Source: Pseudopedobacter saltans
GTDB lineage: Bacteria; Bacteroidota; Bacteroidia; Chitinophagales; Chitinophagaceae
Assembly: GCA_003241175.1 (NCBI GenBank)
Contig: QFOI01000035.1
Location: forward strand, 1-21,261
Direction of reading: 5' to 3'
DNA length: 21,261 nt
This document shows positions 15,395-21,261 of the stretch, one piece after another (position 1 is the stretch's first letter; every line of letters starts with the position of its first letter). The position numbers were made by a program, and so were the translations under genes. The notes beneath the pieces are model-generated. The model ran no database searches. It was not told where the DNA came from and was given only the letters and a program-made list of their open reading frames with translations.

Positions 15395-15781
15395 ATGGGA
15401 TTTTTTAAAGAGTTTAAAGAATTCGCCATCAAAGGAAATGTTGTAGATTTAGCCGTTGCCGTTGTCATCGGTGGAGCTTTTGGCAAAATCGTTACATCTT
15501 TGGTCGACGACATCATCACACCGGGAATCTTGACACCAGCTTTAAAACAAGCTAATCTACAAAACTTGTCCGAACTGGTCATTCCAGGAACAGCCATTAA
15601 GTACGGAAGTTTTTTGTCTAATGTCATTTCTTTTATCATTATTGCATTAGCACTTTTCCTTATTATCAAAGGAATCAATTCTTTGAAAAAGAAAGAAGTA
15701 GAAGCTCCAGCGGCTCCAGCAGAGCCAAGCTCTACCGACAAGTTGTTAGCAGAAATCAGAGACGAATTGAAGAAAAAATAG
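15395..15781 (+). CDS. mscL: Large-conductance mechanosensitive channel
   Basis: A 128-residue inner-membrane channel that opens under membrane tension and releases solutes during hypo-osmotic shock. The N-terminal helix GFFKEFKEFAIKGNVVDLAV leads directly into the pore-lining helix (about residues 14-40, VVDLAVAVVIGGAFGKIVTS). A periplasmic loop with PALKQANLQNLSELVIPGTAIKYG comes next, then the second transmembrane helix (about 70-92) and a charged cytoplasmic tail with an Ala/Pro-rich linker before a helical bundle end (STDKLLAEIRDELKKK). All family landmarks and the length are normal. It has its own promoter and terminator. Confidence 0.98.
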   Translation: MGFFKEFKEFAIKGNVVDLAVAVVIGGAFGKIVTSLVDDIITPGILTPALKQANLQNLSELVIPGTAIKYGSFLSNVISFIIIALALFLIIKGINSLKKKEVEAPAAPAEPSSTDKLLAEIRDELKKK

Positions 15782-15802
15782 TCCTTCTTTAAAGCAATAT
15801 TG

Positions 15803-15830
15803 AAAATCCCGATCCTTTCGGGATTTTTTT
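15803..15830 (+). terminator. Terminator of mscL
   Basis: Arms AAAATCCCGA (15803-15812) and TCGGGATTTT (15818-15827) with a 5-base loop and a T tract, beginning 22 bases after the mscL stop codon. Confidence 0.92.
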
Positions 15831-15885
15831 ATTTTTAAAACAAATACATACCTGAGTTATTTAAGTGTGTTTGCCTTTAAATTTC

Positions 15886-15893
15886 TATTTTTA
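15886..15893 (+). promoter_or_regulatory. Candidate -7 box of scpA
   Basis: TATTTTTA (TAnnTTTA) ends 24 bases before the TTG at 15918. It lies downstream of the alternative GTG at 15867, which supports the shorter protein. Confidence 0.4.
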
Positions 15894-15917
15894 CCGTTCA
15901 GTATTAAAAGCAATTTC

Positions 15918-16727
15918 TTGAGTACCATCAATTACCAAATCAAGCTCCCACAGTTTGAGGGACCATTTGACCTTCTTTTGTTCTTTATCGAAAGAGATGA
16001 ATTGGACATTTACAATATTCCCATCAATAAGATCACGACTGATTTTTTGGATTATGTGCATAGTCAAGAGCAACTTAATATTGAGTTGAGCAGCGAATTT
16101 ATCTTGTTCATTGCTACGTTGATGCGTATCAAGGCCAAAATGCTTTTACCAAGGAAGGAAGTGGATGCTGATGGCAATGAAGTCGATCCAAGGCAAGAAC
16201 TAATCGATAAGTTACTTGAATATAAAAAGTACAAACAAGCGGCTGTTGACCTAGCTGAAAAAGAAGCGCTTCGTCTACTGATGCAAAAACGCGGCAATAT
16301 CCAAAAAGAGCTCCTCAGTATTGGAGAACAGGCTGCGGAAGGAACGGAAATACAGACACTGACCCTCTTTAGGTTAATGAAGACTTTCGAAAAAGTCATG
16401 CAGCGTCTCCAAGAGAAAAACAACAGGCCCGTACATACGGTCATCAAGTACAACTACACGATGGAGGGTTCGCGAGAGTTTCTGATGAGTGACATAAAAT
16501 CTCAACACACGGTCTCCTTTGAAAAAGTATTCTCCGTTTGTGAAAATAGGATTCATGCATTGTTTATGTTCCTCTCTTTACTTGAATTGGCACAGATGCG
16601 CTTTATGACCATATTGGTTGGAGAAGGACGCAACAATTTTATTATTGAATGGAACGATAATCGCGATGAAGAAATCGCCGATGTCAGCCTACCTGAAAAT
16701 ACATTGTCAGAGGACGAAAAAGCATAA
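15918..16727 (+). CDS. scpA: Segregation and condensation protein A (kleisin)
   Basis: A 269-residue kleisin subunit of the bacterial SMC condensin complex, which bridges SMC heads and binds ScpB to organise the chromosome. The N-terminal helical domain holds the family signature KLPQFEGPFDLLLFFIERDELDIYNIPI, followed by FLDYV, LLFIATLMRIKAKMLLPR-type helix (here EFILFIATLMRIKAKMLLP) and a C-terminal winged-helix segment with VSFEKVFSVCENRIHALFMFLSLLEL. The start is TTG 15918, giving MSTINYQIKLPQFEGP as in relatives. A GTG at 15867 would add 17 hydrophobic residues unlike the family and sits upstream of the apparent -7 box. scpB is not adjacent and smc is not in the window. Confidence 0.95.
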   Translation: MSTINYQIKLPQFEGPFDLLLFFIERDELDIYNIPINKITTDFLDYVHSQEQLNIELSSEFILFIATLMRIKAKMLLPRKEVDADGNEVDPRQELIDKLLEYKKYKQAAVDLAEKEALRLLMQKRGNIQKELLSIGEQAAEGTEIQTLTLFRLMKTFEKVMQRLQEKNNRPVHTVIKYNYTMEGSREFLMSDIKSQHTVSFEKVFSVCENRIHALFMFLSLLELAQMRFMTILVGEGRNNFIIEWNDNRDEEIADVSLPENTLSEDEKA

Positions 16728-16744
16728 GCACCTATTTTTCTTCG

Positions 16745-16752
16745 TACATTTA
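16745..16752 (+). promoter_or_regulatory. Candidate -7 box before the membrane-anchored unknown gene
   Basis: TACATTTA (TAnnTTTA) ends 22 bases before the ATG at 16775. This spacing matches other genes in the window; there is no TTG at -33. Confidence 0.35.
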
Positions 16753-16774
16753 TAGCGCCTTCAACCATTTAACC

Positions 16775-17317
16775 ATGGAAAAAATATGGGAGCTCTTGCT
16801 TCCCGCCATTATTAGCAGTTCGGTCGCATCGCTGATCATCGGACTTTTTTTAAAAAAGAAAACCGAAACAATTACAGCAGAAATTAAGAACCAATTTGAA
16901 CAAAACATGACAATGTTCAAGTCCGGTTTCCTCTGGAAAGAGAAAGCCGTTTCTGATCTTTTGGGACCTCTATATATGCAGTTCAACAGGACACATCGAG
17001 CATTTAGACGCTACCATACCGCCAATCTTTACCTGGAAGCCAAAATATTAAAAGACGGAAACGAAAAAATAAGAAATCTACTTTTGGAGCGAGCTTACCT
17101 CATACCAAACGAGCTCCTAGAAGATGCCAATACTTTAATAGAACATTACGATGTTTGGCTGGAAGAGTTCAACAAGTTGCGAGAAGCCAACAATCAAAAA
17201 GATCAGGATACATTTGTTTTTGCGGGACCTCTAGGCCATCCGTTCCCTAAAAATGCAGAACAGAATTTCAAATCCAAATATCATGAATTGTGGAATGAAC
17301 TTTATGCAGCCAAATGA
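16775..17317 (+). CDS. Membrane-anchored protein of unknown function
   Basis: A 180-residue protein I do not recognise. One N-terminal transmembrane helix spans about residues 6-26 (ELLLPAIISSSVASLIIGLF) and is followed by KKK, so the rest probably faces the cytoplasm. The soluble part is mostly alpha-helical and charged, with an early stretch (ETITAEIKNQFEQNM) that could form a coiled coil, then FLWKEKAVSDLLGPLYMQFNRTHRAFRRYH and a C-terminal KYHELWNEL. No catalytic motif is apparent. The HD hydrolase gene begins 21 bases after its stop with no promoter or terminator between, so they are probably one operon. That makes a membrane adaptor for, or regulator of, the hydrolase possible, but this is only context. 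Confidence 0.8.
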   Translation: MEKIWELLLPAIISSSVASLIIGLFLKKKTETITAEIKNQFEQNMTMFKSGFLWKEKAVSDLLGPLYMQFNRTHRAFRRYHTANLYLEAKILKDGNEKIRNLLLERAYLIPNELLEDANTLIEHYDVWLEEFNKLREANNQKDQDTFVFAGPLGHPFPKNAEQNFKSKYHELWNELYAAK

Positions 17318-17338
17318 TTTGGCATCAAATAAATTACT

Positions 17339-17881
17339 ATGAATATCCAAACTATTTATCAAGACACCATTAGATATGCCGCAGAACGACATGAGGCCAT
17401 CCATCAAAAAATACCTAGTACCGATATCACGTACGTAGTGCATTTGAGTAATGTTGCAATGGAGATAATGATTGCTAGTATGCATACGACAGATTTCGAC
17501 TTAGCTTTTGCCGTAAGAGTCGCTTTACTTCATGATGTTTTGGAAGATACGGAAACGAGCTATCAGGAACTTGTAGAACAATTTGACGATAAGGTTGCCA
17601 ATGCCGTTTTGTCTTTGACAAAAAACAACTCTTATTCTTCCAAAACCGAAAAAATAGAAGATAGTCTGGAAAGAATAAAAAAACAACCCAAAGAAGTATG
17701 GGCTGTAAAACTAGCAGACAGAATTACCAATTTGCAAATACCTCCCAAACATTGGGACGCTCAAAAAATTGAAAACTACAGAAATGAAGCTATAATGATA
17801 TTGGACAGGCTTCGTGGTGGAAATACCTATCTTGAAAACAGACTCGAAACAAAAATTGAAGAATATAAAATTTACTTATAA
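17339..17881 (+). CDS. HD-domain phosphohydrolase, MESH1/SpoT-hydrolase-like
   Basis: A 180-residue single-domain HD protein. The metal ligands of the RelA/SpoT hydrolase fold are all present: His35 (VVHLSNVA), His65-Asp66 (LLHDVLEDT) with Glu69-Asp70, and Asp127 (VKLADRITNL). These spacings and the size match small alarmone hydrolases of the MESH1 type, which remove the 3' pyrophosphate from (p)ppGpp and, in animals, can hydrolyse NADPH. No synthetase, TGS or ACT domain is attached. The usual HP after the first ligand is HL here. Substrate is inferred from fold; it could act on another nucleotide. It is probably cotranscribed with the membrane-anchored gene 21 bases upstream. The second palindromic repeat follows it after about 80 bases. 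Confidence 0.88.
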   Translation: MNIQTIYQDTIRYAAERHEAIHQKIPSTDITYVVHLSNVAMEIMIASMHTTDFDLAFAVRVALLHDVLEDTETSYQELVEQFDDKVANAVLSLTKNNSYSSKTEKIEDSLERIKKQPKEVWAVKLADRITNLQIPPKHWDAQKIENYRNEAIMILDRLRGGNTYLENRLETKIEEYKIYL

Positions 17882-17962
17882 TACCAAAATAACTCGTTGT
17901 GTATTGGAAAAATAAATTGATATGTAGTTTCTTTTTTTTATAGTTCTTCCCTCAATAATTGA

Positions 17963-18022
17963 CCCCACCCATATTCCCTCCCCTTAAAGGGGAGGGTTAG
18001 GGAGAGGTTTTCAAAAACATGG
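17963..18022 (+). repeat. Dispersed palindromic repeat, copy 2
   Basis: The second copy of the element at 2036-2095, in the same orientation. The palindromic core has CCCTCCCCTT at 17976-17985 and AAGGGGAGGG at 17987-17996 around one base. The 48-base core differs from copy 1 at two positions (bases 17971 and 17986), and weaker similarity continues for 12 more bases. It lies in the 291-base gap between the HD hydrolase and dipeptidase genes, where nothing else was recognised apart from AT-rich sequence. Confidence 0.85.
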
Positions 18023-18172
18023 CATGTAATGAAAAATAAACACACAAGTACGCAAGGCTAAAGTCTTATTTGACGTACAAATAGTTAGTTTTCACCGAAA
18101 AGCATTTGATGTATCCATTCTTTACATTGGTTTTTTCTAATTTGAATCCGTTCTCACCAGAAAAACCAATTT

Positions 18173-19294
18173 ATGCAAAAGACAAATACCTACAAGTCCA
18201 GAAGAAACTTTATATCTATACTTTCAGCAGCTGGCGCAGCAATAGCTTTACGACCATTCAATTCTTGGGGTTTTCGGGAGGTGGATGACAAAGTGAAGAA
18301 AATAGTAGCTCAAACCATTGGTATTGACACGCACAACCACATGGATGTTCCTTTCAACAAAGAGGAATTTAAAGGTCAAACTTACGATTTAGCCAATGAA
18401 TTGAGGATTTCTGGGCTAACCGCCATTGGTATGACATTTTGCGTAGATCGACCTAAACTGGAAAAACAAGGGGAAGCTTACCAACGCTTTCTCACTAGTC
18501 TTGATGAGATGGACGAAATGCTTGCATCTAATCGTCTTTCTAGAGCATTGACCTTGCCTGATATAGAAAAGGCCAGAAAAGACAACAAGCAAATAGTTAT
18601 ACAATCCGTAGAAGGCGGACATTTTACAGAAGGAAAAATAGAAAGGATCAAAGTCGCTTATGATAGAGGGTTACGGCATTTCGGGTTAATGCATGATGGA
18701 CAATCAGATCCTCCCATCGGCGACATCTATACTGACACGCCACAGTACGGTGGATTGACTGACTTGGGAATTAACATTATTAAAGAATGTAATAGACTTG
18801 GCATTTTGATCGATCTAGCCCATTGTAACAATGAGGCGATCAATAAAGCCCTGAAAATTTCAAACAAACCAATGCTTATTTCTCATACAGGATTAAATAC
18901 TCGACTTGGAAATAATGAACGTATGGCCAAAATGATGATGCCGCGACTCATAAGCCCAGAACAAGCCAAAATTTTTGCTAGTGCCGGCGGCGTCATCGGC
19001 GTGTGGACACATCTTGCTGATACACCTTCGGAATATGCCAAAAATGTAAGGGCTTTGATTGACATTGTTGGAGCGGAACATGTTTGTATCGGTACAGATA
19101 CTAAAATGGCAATAGCCAAGAACAGTAATGATCGATTTGGCCATAAGACAAATCAAAGTTGGGATGGTATTAAGGACGGTTTTTATTATACGGTTGTAGA
19201 CGCTTTTTTAAAGGATGGATTTACTGAAAATGAGATTAAGCTTGTTGGTGGTGGCAATTATTGCAGGATTTTCGGTCAAGCAACTTCCATTTAA
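18173..19294 (+). CDS. Tat-exported M19-type (membrane dipeptidase family) metallohydrolase
   Basis: A 373-residue amidohydrolase-fold protein with a twin-arginine signal (KSRRNFISILSAAGAAIAL, Arg10-Arg11), so it is exported folded. Alignment by eye to renal dipeptidase places the zinc ligands at His54 (DTHNHMD), Glu147 (SVEGGH), His217 (DLAHCN), His237 (ISHTG) and the catalytic Asp308 (IGTDT). The family normally has HxD at the first site (as in DGHNDL); here it is His54-Asn-His56. The ending LVGGGNYCRIFG matches the family's GxNxxR motif. M19 enzymes cleave dipeptides, including some D-amino acid containing ones; the substrate of this variant is unknown. A palindromic repeat lies 150 bases upstream, and no clear promoter box was found. 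Confidence 0.9.
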   Translation: MQKTNTYKSRRNFISILSAAGAAIALRPFNSWGFREVDDKVKKIVAQTIGIDTHNHMDVPFNKEEFKGQTYDLANELRISGLTAIGMTFCVDRPKLEKQGEAYQRFLTSLDEMDEMLASNRLSRALTLPDIEKARKDNKQIVIQSVEGGHFTEGKIERIKVAYDRGLRHFGLMHDGQSDPPIGDIYTDTPQYGGLTDLGINIIKECNRLGILIDLAHCNNEAINKALKISNKPMLISHTGLNTRLGNNERMAKMMMPRLISPEQAKIFASAGGVIGVWTHLADTPSEYAKNVRALIDIVGAEHVCIGTDTKMAIAKNSNDRFGHKTNQSWDGIKDGFYYTVVDAFLKDGFTENEIKLVGGGNYCRIFGQATSI

Positions 19295-19325
19295 AATCTA
19301 CCAATACCGAAAAGAAGTTTTCAAA

Positions 19326-19403
19326 ATGAAATTAATAGCAATAGAAGGACATTTCTGTCAAATGAAGCATGCACAATGGGTATTAGTAATTTTTTTTAGG
19401 TAA
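19326..19403 (+). pseudogene. Possible remnant of an amidohydrolase gene start
   Basis: A 25-codon reading frame after the dipeptidase gene begins MKLIAIEGHF, which resembles the first residues of amidohydrolases of the ACMSD-like family (typically MKxIAxEEHF). It then loses all similarity and stops at 19403, overlapping the 3' end of rsgA. It may be the relic of a deleted gene, or chance. Confidence 0.25.
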
Positions 19404-20315
19404 GCTATCCAATATGTTGAGGTAGCTCATATATCGATCTAAGGCGATTTCCGAATTTTCAACTGCATCTTTCACAGCGCAACCTGGTTCGTTGACATGC
19501 AAACAATTATTGAATCGGCAATCGTGGATGCGAGCACGCATTTCAGGAAAATAATGGGAAAGTTCAGCCGCTTCAATATCGTTTGTAATTCCAAACTCAC
19601 GAATTCCCGGCGTGTCTATAATACGTCCATTTCCAGTTTTCAAATCATACATCTGCGCGAATGTCGTTGTATGTAGACCTTTTCCACTCCATGCGCTCAC
19701 TTCTTGTGTACGAATGTTTTCATCAGGAAGAACTCCATTGATGAAAGTGGATTTTCCAATACCGCTTTGTCCACTAATCAAAGTTGTCTTATCCGAAAGC
19801 GTAGCCATTACTTCTGTCAATCCTTCTTTTGTTTCCAAACTCAAAGGAAAAACACCATACCCCAATGGTTCGTACACGATCTTTATTTTCTCAAAAATTG
19901 CCCACTCTTTGTCCCTAAAAGTATCGGATTTATTAACAATTAGATTTGTTGGCACGTGCCACGCCTCTGCTGCGGCAAGGAAACGATCCATAAAACCAGT
20001 CGAGGTTTTGGGATCACGCAATCCTACAAACAACAATGCCTGATCAAGATTGGCAGCAACTATATGGCGTTGGTTACGGTTGTGTGCGGAGGTTCGTACG
20101 ATATAATTTTTACGATCATGTATGTGGATAATAGTTGCCACTTTTTCCTCACCTTCTTCCAGTTCAATGTCAACCACGTCGCCAACTGCAATAGGATTAG
20201 TAGTCGTAAGACCTTCAATTTTGAATTTCCCCTTTATTCGGGTATTGTAAAAAATACCATTCTCGGCTTTAGCTACATACCAGCTTCCCGTAGACTTGTA
20301 AATGGTGGCGATCAA
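19383..20315 (-). CDS. rsgA: Small ribosomal subunit biogenesis GTPase
   Basis: A circularly permuted GTPase that helps late maturation of the 30S subunit. It has an N-terminal OB-fold (YKSTGSWYVAKAENG to VGDVVDIEL), then the G motifs in permuted order: NKSD (G4), GQSGIGKST (G1, P-loop), a Thr-rich HTTTF switch (G2) and DTPGIREFG (G3). It ends with a zinc knuckle, CRFNNCLHVNEPGC. I prefer the TTG at 20315, giving MIATIYKSTGSWY as in relatives. A TTG at 20360 would add 15 residues but lies upstream of the apparent -7 box (TATCTTCG at 20355-20348, minus strand). The length of 310 residues is normal. The TonB-dependent receptor gene ends 72 bases upstream on the same strand. Confidence 0.96.
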   Translation of the reverse strand: MIATIYKSTGSWYVAKAENGIFYNTRIKGKFKIEGLTTTNPIAVGDVVDIELEEGEEKVATIIHIHDRKNYIVRTSAHNRNQRHIVAANLDQALLFVGLRDPKTSTGFMDRFLAAAEAWHVPTNLIVNKSDTFRDKEWAIFEKIKIVYEPLGYGVFPLSLETKEGLTEVMATLSDKTTLISGQSGIGKSTFINGVLPDENIRTQEVSAWSGKGLHTTTFAQMYDLKTGNGRIIDTPGIREFGITNDIEAAELSHYFPEMRARIHDCRFNNCLHVNEPGCAVKDAVENSEIALDRYMSYLNILDSLPKKNY

Positions 20316-20347
20316 ACTATTATCCGTTTTAATTATTGAAACTTGTG

Positions 20348-20355
20348 CGAAGATA
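20348..20355 (-). promoter_or_regulatory. Candidate -7 box of rsgA
   Basis: TATCTTCG on the minus strand is one base from TAnnTTTG and ends 32 bases before the preferred TTG start at 20315. Confidence 0.35.
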
Positions 20356-20387
20356 GACAAAAGGGAATTACAGCATCATGTAGGAAA

Positions 20388-21261
20388 TTACCATGCGGCA
20401 ATAATCTTAAAATTCAGCAATCGTGGCGTAAGGCGGTTAGGTAGCGGGTAGATATTATTGGAATAATCTCTAACCAGAGAATAACTGATCACATTATCAC
20501 GATCTATCAAGTTGAATACTTCAATACTACCCCAGATATTTTTGAAAAATCCAAACGGATTGTGACTTCTTTGAGGCTTCGTACCATCATAAAGTAAGGT
20601 ACTAAAACCAATATCTACACGAACATATGGATCAATCTCTAGACTATTACGGTATTGCGTACTTCCCGGAACATTGTAGGGAAGATTGCTTCCGTATATC
20701 ATATTGAGGTAAACCTTATTGTTTTTATTTGTTGTCAGATAATCCTGGAAAAACATCCCAACCGTAATTCTTCTATCAGTCGGACGTCTAAACCAACCTG
20801 TTGGCTGAGATATACTTGTCACAGGCGTTTTATCTTGTGTATTGGCAGTTATGATTTCTCCTGCTGCATTAAGATATTGAGTAAAATTCAGTCCATCAAT
20901 TTTTTCCATGGATTTCATGTATCCAACGCTTATCCAGCTTTCCGCATCTTTGACGAGATCAGCGAAAAGCCGGACTTCCGCTCCGTATGTGTACGCTTTC
21001 GCATTGTTGTTGCCATAGTAACGAATACGAACGTTGTCAATATCATAAGGATCAACGTCCTTCATGTTTTTATAGTAAGCTTCACCAGTAAGTTTTGCGG
21101 GGCGACCTCCCAATGCAAAATTGTAATCCGCACCCAAACTTGCTTGAATACTTTTCTGAGCTTTTAGGTTTTTATTGAGTGTGCCATCATACATCAACAT
21201 CTCACGGTAAAAAGGTGGTTGGTCATAAATGCCGACAGCAGCTTTGAATACGATATCTTTT
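20388..21261 (-). CDS. TonB-dependent outer-membrane receptor, C-terminal part; 5' end beyond the window
   Basis: The last 291 codons of a minus-strand gene that runs off the right edge. The pattern is of an outer-membrane beta-barrel: alternating strands such as SIQASLGADYNFAL, KLTGEAYYKNMKDVDPYD, AYTYGAEVRLFAD and SWISVGYMKS, a NPFGFFKNIWGSIEVFNLIDRDN strand, and a final strand LLNFKIIAAW ending in an aromatic residue for barrel insertion. Near the edge is GIYDQPPFYRE, typical of the TonB-dependent receptor barrel in Bacteroidota. The barrel would import a siderophore, vitamin or oligosaccharide using TonB energy; the plug domain and any carboxypeptidase-like N-domain that would indicate the substrate are outside. 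No SusD-like gene follows; rsgA is next. Confidence 0.9.
   Translation of the reverse strand, partial: KDIVFKAAVGIYDQPPFYREMLMYDGTLNKNLKAQKSIQASLGADYNFALGGRPAKLTGEAYYKNMKDVDPYDIDNVRIRYYGNNNAKAYTYGAEVRLFADLVKDAESWISVGYMKSMEKIDGLNFTQYLNAAGEIITANTQDKTPVTSISQPTGWFRRPTDRRITVGMFFQDYLTTNKNNKVYLNMIYGSNLPYNVPGSTQYRNSLEIDPYVRVDIGFSTLLYDGTKPQRSHNPFGFFKNIWGSIEVFNLIDRDNVISYSLVRDYSNNIYPLPNRLTPRLLNFKIIAAW

Noticed and set aside
7770..21261. A polysaccharide utilisation locus linking the GH31 enzyme and the TonB-dependent receptor
   Set aside because: They are about 9 kb apart, on opposite strands, separated by housekeeping genes, and no SusD-like gene is present.
1..21261. Phage defence island, CRISPR array, integrated element, tRNA or rRNA genes
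   Set aside because: No array of spaced repeats, integrase, transposase, nuclease/ATPase cassette or tRNA cloverleaf was recognised; the two palindromic repeats are 16 kb apart and not array-like.

Overview
The window is an AT-rich bacterial chromosome segment, almost certainly from Bacteroidota and probably from the Chitinophagaceae or a close relative. The main reasons are the promoters, which carry the phylum-specific -7 box TAnnTTTG instead of a sigma70 -10 box, the near absence of Shine-Dalgarno motifs, a TonB-dependent receptor ending in an aromatic residue, a transketolase encoded as half-subunits, and the style of the histidine kinase and GH31 genes. The lineage is inferred from gene content; there is no rRNA gene to confirm it. 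No tRNA, rRNA, CRISPR array, integrase or transposase was seen, and no gene-free gap exceeds 300 bases.

Layout. 1-1893 (-): uvrB, cut by the window edge. A GC-rich palindromic repeat precedes three plus-strand genes: a secreted YARHG-domain protein, a metallo-beta-lactamase-fold hydrolase and a split-barrel flavin-type protein. After a palindromic terminator comes a membrane histidine kinase (4333-5496), convergent with an acyl-CoA dehydrogenase of the glutaryl-CoA dehydrogenase clade (5508-6866, -). A secreted SYLF-domain protein (7047-7580, -) is divergent from a very large secreted GH31 glycosidase (7770-11606, +) that carries FnIII, discoidin-like, dockerin-like and cohesin-like modules.

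Further right are a BON lipoprotein plus BON-like/SH3 gene pair, the N-terminal half of a transketolase (-), and then a plus-strand run: frr, a PPK2-type polyphosphate kinase, mscL, scpA, a small membrane-anchored unknown protein and a MESH1/SpoT-like HD hydrolase. A second copy of the palindromic repeat precedes a Tat-exported M19-type dipeptidase. The window ends with rsgA (-) and the 3' end of a TonB-dependent receptor gene (-).

Most of the window is core housekeeping (DNA repair, ribosome recycling and 30S maturation, chromosome condensation, osmotic protection, carbon metabolism) mixed with envelope and stress functions. No coherent defence island or large new system is visible. The items most worth a second look are the GH31 protein carrying both dockerin-like and cohesin-like modules, the repeated palindrome, the HD hydrolase/membrane protein pair, the HxH variant of the M19 metal site, and the position of the -7 promoter box, which corrects several start codons.
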